Assembly: GCA_963921425.1 (NCBI GenBank)
Contig: OY992833.1
Location: 22,219,454 to 22,283,453 of the forward strand
Origin: Dryas octopetala
Taxonomy: Eukaryota > Streptophyta > Magnoliopsida > Rosales > Rosaceae
Direction: 5' to 3'
DNA: 64,000 bases
Shown: positions 25,722-37,899 of the stretch, piece after piece
Layout: every line of letters begins with the position of its first letter
Position numbering within the stretch: the stretch's first letter is position 1
Position numbers and translations under genes: made by a program
Notes under the pieces: generated by a model
What the model saw: the letters and a program-made list of their open reading frames with translations, nothing else
Databases searched by the model: none
What the model was told of the DNA's origin: nothing

Positions 25722-26259
25722 TTATATATTAATATAGATAGATTAATCTACAACATTAATATAGGTTAATATTGATTGATTATAGATGGATGAACCTGCA
25801 ACATCTTTTATGAATCTGTAGCATCATATTTCTATATATTAATATAAATTTATTATATATATAATTGGGTTATGATGGATGATTTATAAATTTGTTTTAT
25901 CTCTCCTCTGTGTATTATTACTTGATTCAAACAAAGTATTCTCTGGTATATTACTTGTTCTATATTTGATGTTCAAGCTTTTTTTTTTTTCAAGATTAGG
26001 GTAGATTATATGCATTCAATACTAATATTAAAAATCAAAAGATAGATAATTATTGAAAAAAGTATTACATTTTTTATTTCATTATCAAATCTACCAAACA
26101 CTATAATGGAAACAACAAGTCTTTTCTTAACTTTGATTATGTTTTTGTTCCAAACGTTGGAATATGAATTGAAAATCATTACATCCCGGAATAGTTAAGA
26201 ATATGAGTGCAATTACTATTCATATTCTAGCATTCCGGTTAAACAGACGAGACCTTAAG

Positions 26260-26450
26260 TATAAGAATATTTGAATTTAGCTGATACATGTGAACCTTGA
26301 GTAATTACTTATATTCGAAATTCTTAAGAATTTTGCCTAATACAAATCTCCTAACTGTAAGAATACTTGAATTTAGCTGATCATGTGATATATGAATCAT
26401 TACGTATATCCGAAATTCTTAAGAATTTAGTTAATACGTTTTACTTTCAA
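26260..26450. repeat. Dispersed repeat units B and C in tandem
   Basis: Two units of about 95 bp share gaat-ttgaatttagctgat, catgtga, attac-tatatycgaaattctta and agaattt. They are the closest relatives of the unit at 23636-23750. More degenerate relatives occur near 7137, 15559 and 15735. The ends are not inverted and no mobility signal is visible. Confidence 0.6.
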
Positions 26451-29400
26451 AGCCTTAAATACGAATTACAACACGGGACGAGCCAAGCATGGAATGGGCT
26501 CGAACTAGGTACTAAATAAAACCCTTTTAGCATTTTCCTTTCCTTAAAATAGAAAAACTTTTAAACAAGAAAATTCTAATTGTTAAGCATAAAATACTAA
26601 TAATGACATATATATAAGATAAATTTCTAAAAATAGAAAGAGAAAAGAGAGAAGTGCATGTGAGCCCAATTAGTTGAAGGCACAACACGAACATGACACA
26701 AACATGAATGAGCCACAAGTTGTGGGCCATTCCAGGCCTAACTCTTAGCTAGCCTGATTAACACAAGAATAACACAATTCTTAAATGAGCTTATTCGTGA
26801 ATGAGCCAATACGAGCACAACACGAATAGACCCAACTTAAATGGGCTAGACAGATACGAGATGTTTGACACCTCTAGATTTTGAGCACACTTATAAATGG
26901 ACAAATAAATCAAATGATTATTCATAAAGAGAAATAGAGAATAAATCAAATGAAATCCATCAGTTAATAAAGTTCCAACATTACTACATTAAATTTGTTT
27001 TTAGCAACAAAGATTAGAAAATTATAGTAGAATTCACGAATAGTAATTATAGATTTATAGTCAATGAATTAAATGAACATTGTATGTTCTTCTCATCCAA
27101 GTACAAGACCATATATAAAGCTGGCCGGCTATAGGTGGGTGTTTAAATTCAATAATGAGCGTCCGATGAAGATAATGTTTGAAGCAAACAAATCTTTGCC
27201 ATTGAGAATGATTTCTAAAGGTGGACAATTGATATTGACACGAGGTTGGTTGTTTTTAGATACATGTCCAAACTCCAAAAGATCGATTCCTCTGGTTTGT
27301 GTCATGCATTGCATTCTGAATTTTCTGATATCTTGGGTACGTCCTCAGCATGCAAGCAGTACTCACTAACTCGCTCCAAATTTTGGGCCAAGCTTGTCCT
27401 TGTTACCACGTGAAAGCTGGTGGTTGAGAGTTAAGACTTCACATATAACACAAATTGGTAAATAGGGCAAAAGTTTAAGTCTTCTTTTTAATTACCATTA
27501 ATTGATACAAAAACATAATGGAATTCAACAATCGCATTATGGTGTTCAATGCAAAAATACCATATTTCCAAAATGGAGAAAAGAAAAAGTAAGTTTAGGG
27601 TTTTTTTTTTTTTGGTGGCTAAATCATTAATTTTTTTACCCCAATTGTTGTCTGCTAGTTGTTACCAACTTGTAGAAAATTTCTTTCATGAGGAAGAGTT
27701 GTCCTTATTTGGGTAATGGGTTGTGCCATTATTTATGATGAATCTGGGAAGATTTGGAAAAAGGAAAAGTGAAAAACGCTTTATGAACTACAGAAGGTAT
27801 TTGGTATAAACTACTGAAGATGTTTGGTATTTTCCATTAAAGCAGTGCCCCATGGCATGAAAATTCTGAGCATTGATTGTCTTATGAGCTTTTTAGAAAG
27901 AGAATAGCTGTAGCTCAGGTTATGAAACTAATAAAGCTCCTTTGGTTTGATCATGCCCTGCTTTAACAGCAATTAGGTTAATAAAGCTAACAACAGGGGC
28001 TCAAGCAAGCCTCTTGATGCAGATGAATCACGCTTAAGGGGAGATTTCTTCATGAGTTTGGTCACTTCTTTGATCCTTCCTGAGCCTGCAAAATCATTAT
28101 TGTCCTTCTTAAAAGCCTAAACAGTGATAATAAAACAAAACCCTTGTGGCTTTTGTCCCTTTTGTTTTCTTTTTATCCCTTTTGAACAGGGTAACTTTAA
28201 CTGTAAAAAGAGGTTTGAACGGTGACAAAGGGCCTCAACCAAATGGCATTCATGCTCTAATTCAAGCAAAGAGAACATGGTTTTCAATCATAAACTGATG
28301 GGTTAGGTAAAAGGTTTAAGCAAAACCATGGTCTATAGCTTGTTGAAATATCATATTCACAAAAAGTGAGTCCCAAAAACAAAGAGGTTGGAAGCTATGC
28401 TTTCATTTGGCCTTCCCATTACATACAGAAACAGCAACAGCAACACGGCAACAATTAATAGCAGAATATGGTGGTGTACTGGGTGTTTGTGACTTTGACA
28501 ACTAAAATTGCATGGGGTTTTATTGAATGATGTCAAGTGGCTGTGGCTATATTTAGGACTTGATATTACATCTTTCATTGTCTCAAAGGGTTTTAAAAGG
28601 AATGACTTGGGCAGCCATGCAATCCCATTGCCGTTTTTGCAGAGGAGTGTCACATGAAGCACCACATGGCCTTTGGATAGTGATTGATAAGAGAAAGTGA
28701 GGGTTCAGATTTGAGGTCATTTATTAGATATTTACCTGCAAACTAAGAATGCTTGCATACCCACATGGTTTCTGCAATATTTCCTTGTTTTAACTCTAGA
28801 TTTTTGTCCGTATGAATAATAATGGAGGTATAGATCTGAGAAACTGACTTCTGACTACCAAGGAAAGCCTTTATTTTTGTGCAATTTTATTTCTTCGCTT
28901 TCTTCCTTATGCTAGCAAGTATTCATCTATAATTCAACACTTTCTAGAATAATACATGTCTTTGTGAGTTTGTGGTGGACCATGTGCATGTAATAAGTAC
29001 GAATAAAACCAAAACGATTGTAACATAGGAACAGGCCCAAGTAGAGGAGCCTCCATAAACATAATCCACCCTTTTCTGATTTTCTCCCATCCCATGTCAA
29101 ATTTAATCTCAAGTCCATACAAAATGAATATGGTAGTAATTAGTTTTAAAGCAGGGTTTTCTAAGTGCTTGTTTGCAATACATGTACTGATAAACTTCAT
29201 CTGCTTCACAACCAGAAAACTTGTTACTGTTAGTTGTTTTAATATTGTCTGAGACATACAAAGAATGCACATCTCCAGAAATCAATTGTTAGCAAAAGAA
29301 CAAAGTGTATACAGTGTTTAATGGACTGGACAGACAACATTAGGAAAGACTACAGATTATGCAGAGAAAAGTGGGTGATGAAATGGTATTTTATCGCTAA

Positions 29401-31046
29401 CATTTAGTGCAGGCAATTAGCTTTGAGAGTTTGGGAGATACCCTTGCCTTGAATGTAGAATACAAAGTGACAAAGTATTTTTATTTTTTTTTGTCGAACA
29501 AAGTGATAAGGCAAAGCTTATAGTTTTGTGTGGTAACACCATAACAGCTGGTAATTACAAAAACACCACCTAGACAATCATAGTAGGATACTAGGATTCT
29601 ACCATCAATCAACAATATAGTTGAATGAAGTGAAACAGGAAGAGCATTATAAAAGCTTTGGCCTAAAATTTGTTTCCCCAAGAATTTTCACCATGTGAAG
29701 AAACCAAATAAAGTCAATGGCTACATGATCCGATCAACATGATAAACTACATCTCCCAACTGGCCACATATAATGTTATTTTAATCTTTTGCCTTCTAGT
29801 CAGAAACCACACTTACAATACAAATTCAGTTCTGTACAAGTCTGAACTACTCAGGAATGTTGGCCATGGTGATTCACAGTGGGGTTGGGGTCAGTGGCTA
29901 ACATACCAACCAGTAATGTGATGCGATCAGGTTTTCATTTTTGGCTAACACTAAATTGTAAATAAATACAATGTTAAAAAGATTACTAAAGCTAATACAT
30001 CATTGTAGTCCAACAAGATGAACAGGATGAACAAGATGTAATTCTATAAAGAGTCAAATACACAGAGGGCCAAAAACAAAAGTCTAATACACACGAACAC
30101 ACACACAAATAAGCAATTTGAGAAGATACATTTTTATCACCCATGTCAGCATTCAATAAAGGATTGAGACCAAATACAGAAAGGGTGTTCAATAGGATGC
30201 AAATAACATCCTCTCACGGCCCACCAAGCTTTGTAGATTCTTAGTTTGTCCCTTTAAAAGTTAAATTCAATGGAAAATATTCCCTCCCAGACTCTGTTTT
30301 TGGCTGTAACCCAAAGTGATAAAAGTACTTCTCCATGACCCAGAATGTTCGTCCTATCTAGATTCTAGATTGCCCCAAGACCTAGAATGTTCTTTATACT
30401 CTTCCTTGCTATATGAGTCACCATACTCCTGGCTAACCCATATACATTACACACACAAATACAAATATTATGTGTAGATATTAAAAAGACTCAACCAAAG
30501 AGGGGAAGGGAAGTTAAGAATACATGTCCCCCCATCTCTATCTCCTATAAAAAGAAAAGGGTGAAGAGTATAAAGAAAAAGCATGGAAATTGAAAACTTT
30601 TAATTAAAGCTATAAACCTCGAAAACTTCAAATAACACCCGGTAACAAAGGGGAACAGGAGGTCTAGTGGAAAGATTTTCATCCACCTCTTTGATATATG
30701 TAATTAATATACAAGCTTACAAAACAACCAAGGAAATCGAAACCACGCTTACTTATTCATTTATTTTTTGAAGCTCTAAACAAGCTGCCTACGGCCGAAC
30801 TGTTGAAGAAAGCTTGTTGTTCACACACACCACATGTATATAAAGGTTAAGAAAAGTTCACTCTTTGAGGATTAAATTTGAGTCATCTATGTAAGATATC
30901 ACGTGAATATTAGAAAAGCAACACATCAATTATAATATACAAAAAAAAAACAAAAGAATTCATTTATACAGCAGGTAAAAACACACAAATAGAAGAACTC
31001 GACAGTCGTACCATAAAATCCACATAGCATGAGCAAACAAGTATCT
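26451..31046. other. Intergenic, no supported gene
   Basis: About 4.6 kb without a convincing gene. Near 26640-26870 lies the inverted relative of the gtgttcatgttc-rich segment of 23.1 kb (acaacacgaacatgacaca, then gtttgacacc). Frames at 27073-27369 (98 codons, plus) and 28357-28665 (102 codons, minus, with a Leu/Val-rich hydrophobic stretch) match no family I know and have no associated exons. The last part before 31047 should hold the 3' UTR of the RING ligase gene. Confidence 0.5.
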
Positions 31047-34000
31047 TCATAGATCACCCTTATTTATCTTTATCTCTATAAGTTCCTCAATGGGTTGACG
31101 GCAGATGGGGCATTTATTGGATTGAAGCCTCAATTCTTTTGCACACTCACTGCACATACACTGGAAAATACAAATGAAATGAAATAAGCAACTGAAGTCT
31201 TAAAAAGAGAAAAAGCAAAGAAAAGGAAGAGAAGTATTTATCCTAGCCTGCATTGTCAAACACAATCCTATGATTTAATCAAAAAGTTGATTTCCCATCA
31301 TCTAGAGAAAATACATCTAGGGCAGTTCAAAAGAAACTTGAAAAGGAGACAACAAAAACCAGGGTACCATGCCAGTGACCCAACCATCCAATCCTGTCAT
31401 TCCTATTTATAACAAGAATACTTTACCATCTACTAAAAAGAAAACAAGAAAACTTGAAGGTTAGCAGCAATCTCCTTTGGGACAAAAAAATGGTAGATGG
31501 GTGATCAGATGAGTCAAGCCCATGTGCCCGGATCAGTAAATTCACAAGAGACATGTGCCCGAGCACAATGGGCTTGAGCCTTCGTGACCATCATCCTTAA
31601 ACAGCATTTCGACCATATAGTACAAGTGCAGATTCACCAGCATAGCCTATCATAATTTGCTCTCATCTCTCAATATAAATATGTAATCTTAGATGAACTC
31701 TCACCATATGCCGACAAGGTAACACAGCAGTGTCCTTAGGTTCAGTCATGCATATTACACACTCCTTCCCAAGGTCATTATCATCAAAGTCTTCCACTGC
31801 CGAGCTTCCTATTCCATATATCTCACGTAGCTCATAGCGAACTTCGTCCACCCACAGTATCTGCTTAATTACTCTCACTTGGAAAGGGTCACTGTTGTTC
31901 TTTTCTAACACAGCTTGAGTAATCTGCATATGAAGGGATGTATCTGGGACAGACTCACCAATATGATCATCTGTTGAATGAGGTGGCAAACATGTTTCGG
32001 CAGATATTACAAGCGGAAATACATCTTCTCCAGGTGATGGTTTTGAAAGATCATCCAACTCAAAGAACCCTAGATCAATGCCTGTTCCTGAGGGCTGGCA
32101 AAATTTCTGTCCAATTCCTTTCTGAAAGGGGACTTTCACCGGCATAAACGCTTCAGGAAATAGTGGAACAAACCTACAGTCTGGCTCTTCCTTGGCAAAG
32201 TAGAATATAGTAATGCTGACAAAAAGAAGACATGATCAGATAAACAGAATAAGAAATACCCCACAAGAAATGAAGACGACTCACACATATAAACATAATG
32301 ATAATACTTAGGAACAAGAAAATGGAAATCATTACCATATGACTATGGAGGAGTGCTACTCATGTCCTTAACTGTTAGACAGTGGTAACTGTGGCCATTG
32401 GCCAATAATATTCTTAAGAATGCTAATCTCACATCAAATGTTTAGACAAAAATGCAAACAAACTAGGCACCTGCCAACATGGCTTTCTACAAAATGCAAG
32501 TAGCATTAGTCCAAAAAAATTTTTGTTATAGAAGCACTATTTGAAAAGCAAGGTAATTATATTTTGAAAAACACTCCAATAAATAACTCAGACATTTTCT
32601 CACGTAACTCTTTTAATATAGGATCAAAGACTCAGTGCTGCTTCAAACTGCATTTCTAACTTTCCTTTTAACAGTGTTCAGATATAAGTGATACTAATAA
32701 ATCTCTACTTGCAATCGTAATTATAGAGTTAAAAAAATGTGGATGAAGGAGGCATGGCAGTTAAAGTACTTGGTACTACAAATATTATTGACAATAATCG
32801 TGAAGAATTACTTTGAAAAAAAAAAGCCTTCAACAAATTCCTGACAGAACACTTACAAATGAAAGCACAAGCACATATAGATTCTATTACAAATAAAAGC
32901 ATTACTTCACACATTGCATTCTTATAACCTATCAAATACTTAATGACGGCAACATCTCTAAGCAACAGTTTTAACATAACTACAAAGATGCTCCTATGGT
33001 TAGTGCTTTAGATATATAAGTTTTTGATCACACAAATCTTTGAAATGTGAGAAAGTTTGCACATGCCAGCATGATTTCTTTTGTTTTTAATAGGAAACAA
33101 CCAAAATATATGAAATCCAAAAAGACCTCTTAATCAATAGTTTAATACAAATAACAGTAATCTGGAAAATACTGATAGATAAGCTAATTCATACACTAGA
33201 TTATAGTAAATCCTACCCCTTCCTATCTCTACTTCCTCTTAAGACCACTGATCAACAAACAAACAAGAAGGTAGGGATGGGTATCCATACCTTCTTAAGA
33301 TACAAAAACCTAGTAATTCTAGTGTAGAGCTAAAATTTCCACCAAAATTTTTCCTTCTAAGAAACAAATGACCCCCAATACTAATGTGAAGTTGCAAACC
33401 ATAGATTAACTCTGTTGAAAATGCACTTTTAATGGCTGTAGCTAACTTCTTGGTTGTGGTCATGTCCACCACTGCTATCCCCCAACAGAGGAAACACATT
33501 AAAAGGAGAAATGCATGGGCTTCATTTGTTTAAGGCCTCCCATCAGAAATTACATCACCCAAAGGCTCAAATACGAACATTAAGTAAAAATCGCAAGTCC
33601 CACTTCTTATCATACTTTCATAAGCTAGTTAATCAATATAATAGTATCCATGCAAATTGTTTTGTATAACTCACGGGTTGTTTTCTCATTGCCCTTTTCA
33701 TTGATCACATCTCAGTAATTTTTCCTACCTCCCCTTATTTCTTCAGGTTCAGTGTCTCAGCAGTAATACTAACATCCCAGTTTCATGGTTATCGATACTG
33801 GAATTCAAATGCATTACATTTCTTTTTCTCCCTAATTAGTATGCTAAGGAAATTCCAACTAAGCTAACCAAACTCTTAAATTAAGGTTACATGGTTGTAG
33901 CTTTTTGCATAATTTTGAGATCCAAAACCCACACCATTTTCTATCCACAACTTCTCAGCAGGAATATGCAGCAATCAAAACCCAAATTGGGATACAGTAA

Positions 34001-34631
34001 ATCTGTCACAAACCACAAGCCTCAAACACAGACATTGACATTAAGACCAATTCAAGCAGCAACCAATGAGTGAACAAAAAACCCAATTTGCTTACCTCCC
34101 ATCATACAAGGCATCGAAAACGAAAGAGACCAAATGCTGATCAGGGTTCTGCTCATCTATCTCGACCCTCAACGTGTCCTTGTGCACGTTGACATCATTC
34201 TTAACCTTCTTGGCATTCTGGTGCTCCACGTACGGCGGCGGAGGCGGCAAGGGGCCCACCGGAGGCCGAACCGCGGGCCACCCACTAGCCTGATTGGCAT
34301 AATAAGGAGGCTGGTAATTGTAATTGTAACTGAACCGGCTCATCATATTAGAACTGCCATGGTTGCATGAGTTGTAATGGCCATAGCAGTAATGGGTTTG
34401 AGGCGGTGGAGGAGGAGGTGGTGGGTATGCAGGGTAAGGCGTTCGGGTCGGAGTGTACGGAGGAGGAGGAGGAGGACCAGGTGGCGGTGGCGGCGGCGGC
34501 GGCGGATGAGGGAGAGAGGCAGATGGGTCTGAGGAGTAATAGTGAGAATTCGAGAGGTATTGGGGTTGATGTGGTGGTGGGTTTTGGAAGTAGTTGTTTC
34601 TTCTTCTGTTGCTGCTCAAAGAAATCCCCAT
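31047..34631 (-). CDS. LUL3: LOG2-like RING-type E3 ubiquitin ligase (LUL family)
   Basis: Three exons: 34096-34631, 31705-32215 and 31047-31160, giving 386 residues with GT..AG junctions. The protein starts M-G-I-S-L-S, a probable N-myristoylation site at Gly2, then a Pro/Tyr-rich disordered region to about residue 125. The conserved substrate-binding part (DAR2-type) follows, running across the exon 1-2 junction ([17 protein letters not shown]). The C-terminal C3HC4 RING has ligands C331, C334, C346, H348, C352, C355, C366 and C369, followed by a short acidic/basic tail. These proteins are membrane-associated E3 ligases of the LOG2/MGRN1 type; LOG2 acts with the GDU1 amino-acid-export regulator. 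LUL3 versus LUL4 cannot be separated by sequence alone, and the symbol follows gene order. It lies about 12 kb from the HIPP gene, same strand. Confidence 0.93.
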
Positions 34632-34856
34632 TTTTTTGAGATGAGGATTGGGGAAGAAGGAGAAAGCTCTCTGAAGGAGACGACAACTCGGAGCGAACGA
34701 AAAGTGGGTTTGGGAGTTTGGGGACCGAGTCGTGTAGAAGAGTAGAACAATAGAAGACTACTGTAGCAGAAACAAGAAACCAGAAACCAGATCGCGTTTT
34801 GTCCGCGTGGAGAAGAGTCGGGGCGTTTTCGTTGGTATATGACTACAAAACGATGT

Positions 34857-36259
34857 CATTTTGCAGCGGTTGTAAAACTCGCGGCAAAAGAGGTAATATT
34901 TGCGACGCCTTTTTTTGAATTATTAAATTCACCATTTTTTACTATTTTTTGTGCTCTCATTTTTCTAATTTCTTAGTCTAGCATTATATGGCTCTTTATA
35001 GAATTGGAGAGTTTTATGGACTGAATACATATATTTTTATTTTATGGGAGATATACGAGTGTTGTGCGCCGCTAAAAAATACTCAAACACAACTTAATTA
35101 ATGGTTTATTTATTTGAAAATAATTTTTATTCTCACTTTACCCCTTTAAAGTTTAATTTTTTCATTTTGTCTTTTGAATTTTACAAATCATTTTAATAAG
35201 TTATATCTTGTCAAATCCGTCAATGACTTCTTCAAAAAAATTAACGTGTCATTCATCTACGTAAGCCACATGTCGGATCTTTTAACAAAATTATTGACGG
35301 ATTTGACGACATATGAAGTTTATAAAATTTAGAGAATAAAGTAAGAAAATTAAAATTTAAAAGAGCAAAGAGAAAATAAAAAATAATTTCAATGAACATA
35401 AGTCATAATTAATATAAAAAGATCAGATATGTGAAGTCATCATCATACCCAATTTTTTCATTCAGAGAAGGGGGAAAACTAGAATTGAACTCTTACTATA
35501 AGTATGAAATAAGTACTCTTATTACTTACAATTAATTAATATGATATGAACATGACATGACACACATGATTACTATTCTAATTAAAATTCATCTCCCTGT
35601 AGTGTCGCAATTGAGAAAAACCTCCTTCAGCTATTTAATGTTGACTTCTTCAAAAAGAAAATATATGATTTTTATAAAAAGAAGACGGCAACAAATCCTT
35701 TGGAAAATCAATGAACAGGTTGACCAACCGAAAAAGACTTTCGGTACAAACTGGAAAGCCGGTAACAGGCGAAGAAGAAATTCTTGTATACAATTTTTCA
35801 CTCACAAAATTCGTCCAATAACTAACATGTAATATATTGAATGTGAAAAAAATGTGAGCACATTGCATTGCATGGCACCCCCTTGAATTCAACAAGAAGA
35901 AAGTCTTTGGCAAGTGTTCATAACAGATATATATATATATACAACATAATATTTTGTTTCTGCAAATTAATGCAGTCTTTTTGCATATATATATATATAT
36001 ATATATCTCTTTTTTCTCGATGACCAAACAGCACATAAAGATCAAAACATATGCAACAAGCCCAAGTAATTTCATTCGGTATACTTCTTTTGTTACATAC
36101 ATATTTTGTAACATGACCATAACATATCTGAACTCTTCAAATACACACAATAAAACCCAAAAAAGAAGAAGAGGTGATATGAAAACATACTTAATTTAAT
36201 GTCATTACCAACACATACATAACATACAAACTTGCAACAAAACAGTAAAATCGATCACA
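34857..36259. other. Intergenic with an inverted-repeat element and AT microsatellites
   Basis: No gene recognised. Holds the inverted-repeat segment at about 35094-35411 and (TA)n tracts near 35929-35940 and 35984-36006. The last few hundred bases should contain the 3' UTR of the next gene. Confidence 0.5.
35094..35411. mobile_element. Foldback (MITE/MULE-like) element with ~130 bp arms
   Basis: The left arm (gaaaataatttttattctc, then acccctttaaagtttaat, then gtcaaatccgtcaatgac) and the reverse complement of the right arm (gaaattattttttattttc, then gtcaaatccgtcaataat) pair over most of the 318 bp. No frame is inside. I could not settle a target duplication because the flanks themselves are similar (ttaattaatg). 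Confidence 0.55.
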
Positions 36260-36784
36260 TCAGCAAAAATCTGGCCTGGGTTTCTTGCGAACTGAAACAC
36301 ATCCCTTCTGATGATCCCTAAAGATTCTGATCTCACAGTAATCCCTGAGGTCCTCAAGACTAATGTACTGTTGCTTAACCATCCTCAAGGTATCACCACC
36401 AGTGTCATGAATCCAAACATAAGGTTGGCAGGTCTCATCATAGTAATACAGCAAGCTCTTCATGCCAACTCTGCCACTCTCTCCCCCACCAGGCATGTGA
36501 GCTTTGTATATGCTCTTGCATTTCAGCCTCTTGGAGCAACCTGGCTTCAATGTGTGAACCCTTTTCAGTATGGACCCAACTCTTATTTGCAGCTCCACAG
36601 GCTTGTCACTCAGGTTCCAGATCCTTGTGCCAAACCCTGAGGCTTGATCCGTGTGGTCTCTGCACCCATCAAAACAGCCCCCACTTGGAAAAATCCCAAA
36701 TCTGGGCATTTTTGCTCTGAGAGACTTCAAGTGTTTGCTCACCTTGGACTTTAAGACAACAACATGCATTGTTGTGTTGCACAA
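36260..36784 (-). CDS. Plant protein of unknown function, 174 residues, single exon
   Basis: An intact 174-codon frame with coding-like composition and no introns. The N terminus is basic (VLKSKVSKHLKSLRAK). The body has conserved-looking aromatic and Cys features: GGCFDGCRDH at 35-44, FGTRIWNLSDKPVELQIRVGS, a Cys/Lys-rich LKPGCSKRLKCKS, then YYYDETCQPYVWIHDTGGDTLRMVKQ and a basic C-terminal tail ending PRPDFC. No signal peptide or membrane span is evident. A second in-frame Met at residue 26 could be an alternative start. A TATA-like ctataagg lies at 36905-36912, about 120 bp upstream. I do not recognise the family with certainty and give no function. It lies between the RING ligase and the VTT protein, where the Arabidopsis block has no counterpart that I recall. 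Confidence 0.7.
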   Translation of the reverse strand: MCNTTMHVVVLKSKVSKHLKSLRAKMPRFGIFPSGGCFDGCRDHTDQASGFGTRIWNLSDKPVELQIRVGSILKRVHTLKPGCSKRLKCKSIYKAHMPGGGESGRVGMKSLLYYYDETCQPYVWIHDTGGDTLRMVKQQYISLEDLRDYCEIRIFRDHQKGCVSVRKKPRPDFC

Positions 36785-37899
36785 GATTCACTTAACTGAT
36801 ATCTGACATTTGTAGTCCATTTGTCTTGCATGGATGGTTGAGATTTTTTAGCTCTGGCCCGTCTAAGAGGGTAGTCATCACATTCTGCGGTTGTGATTGT
36901 GTGACCTTATAGCTGATATAAGCATGGAGTGCTAGTACCACATAGAGACAATTAATTAACATGGTAGAATATTGTTTGCCCTTCCATTAAGGAATTGGTG
37001 GGGTCTCCAAGGTCCCCAAATTCAACACAAAGACAGTGGGAAAGTTGAGGAAAGTTAAGATATGGAAACCAGATAGATAAATAAAAATGGTAAAGACTGG
37101 CTTTTCTTTTGTTTAGGAGGGAGGCAGGGAGCAAGAAATAAATGGTGCCCACACTGCATTCAAAGCCTAATAATGAGGTCGCATGTGCATGATGTTGCTT
37201 CCCATTTTGTCATATACCAAATTACTTTTTATTGACTCCTATTCAAGTTTCGAAGCAAGCACCTTTCCTCTCCCCTCCCACACTCTGATCTCTGTAAGCA
37301 TAAAAGAACCCTGCTAATTTGGACCACAAACAGATTAGGCCTTCTCTCATGTCTTTTGGAGTAGGGGTTGGTTGTGTTTGTGCCGGTAGAACATCAATCA
37401 CAAGTTGACACGTATTCAATTTTTATCCTACTCTTTTCTCTAATGATCAATTCCTCAATGTAAGTTAATACGTGTCAAATTGGGATTGGTTGTCCAAAGC
37501 TGCAAACTTTACAGGAGGATTGTAGTACTGGCTACTGCCTATGCTTCTTATAATTTTCTGTTGACACTTGACATGTTACAGTAGTCAGTGAGATACAAAG
37601 TCTTTCAAGACTAAACCTCTCACTATCTAGAGAGTAAATGAATTAATCTTTATACATGTAAAGTCACAAGACTCGCAACATAATCTCAATGATCTTTTAA
37701 TATTTTATTTCAAGTTGAAAAGACAAGCTACACTCAAATAATAAATGGTAAAATAGGATATTTGTCCAAAATTACAATCTAAAAAGATGGGGAGACTGTA
37801 CAAGGTCATAAATGAAAAGTACCAGATGCTGGGAGTATCAAATAGAGCATGGCCCTTTGAAAGAAGGTAGGAAGAAGAATTTACAAAAGAAGATGAATT
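36785..37899. other. Intergenic: promoter side of the 174-residue gene, 3' flank of the VTT gene
   Basis: No gene is visible in this 1.1 kb. Apart from the TATA-like element at 36905-36912 I see no repeated or structured sequence. Confidence 0.5.

Larger units (their letters stand above)
23760..26254. mobile_element. Possible older PIF/Harbinger-like element, now carrying two nested insertions
   Basis: The left end (gggccatgtttgtttggcc) and the reverse complement of the right end (ggtctcgtctgtttaaccgg) are similar in inverted orientation. The flanking trinucleotides ttg and tta differ at one base. Units of the same dispersed repeat lie on both outer sides, as if the element had landed within a small array. 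Inside are a MITE (24196-24537) and a putative solo LTR (24689-25721). The boundaries are tentative. Confidence 0.3.

Noticed and set aside
27073-27369. 98-codon plus frame as a retroelement fragment
   Set aside because: Some resemblance to transposon-like text was suspected, but I could not match any catalytic motif, so it is left unassigned.
28357-28665. 102-codon minus frame with a Leu/Val-rich segment as a small membrane protein
   Set aside because: No recognisable homology, no promoter or neighbouring exons; the hydrophobic run derives from a local aacagcaac-type repeat.
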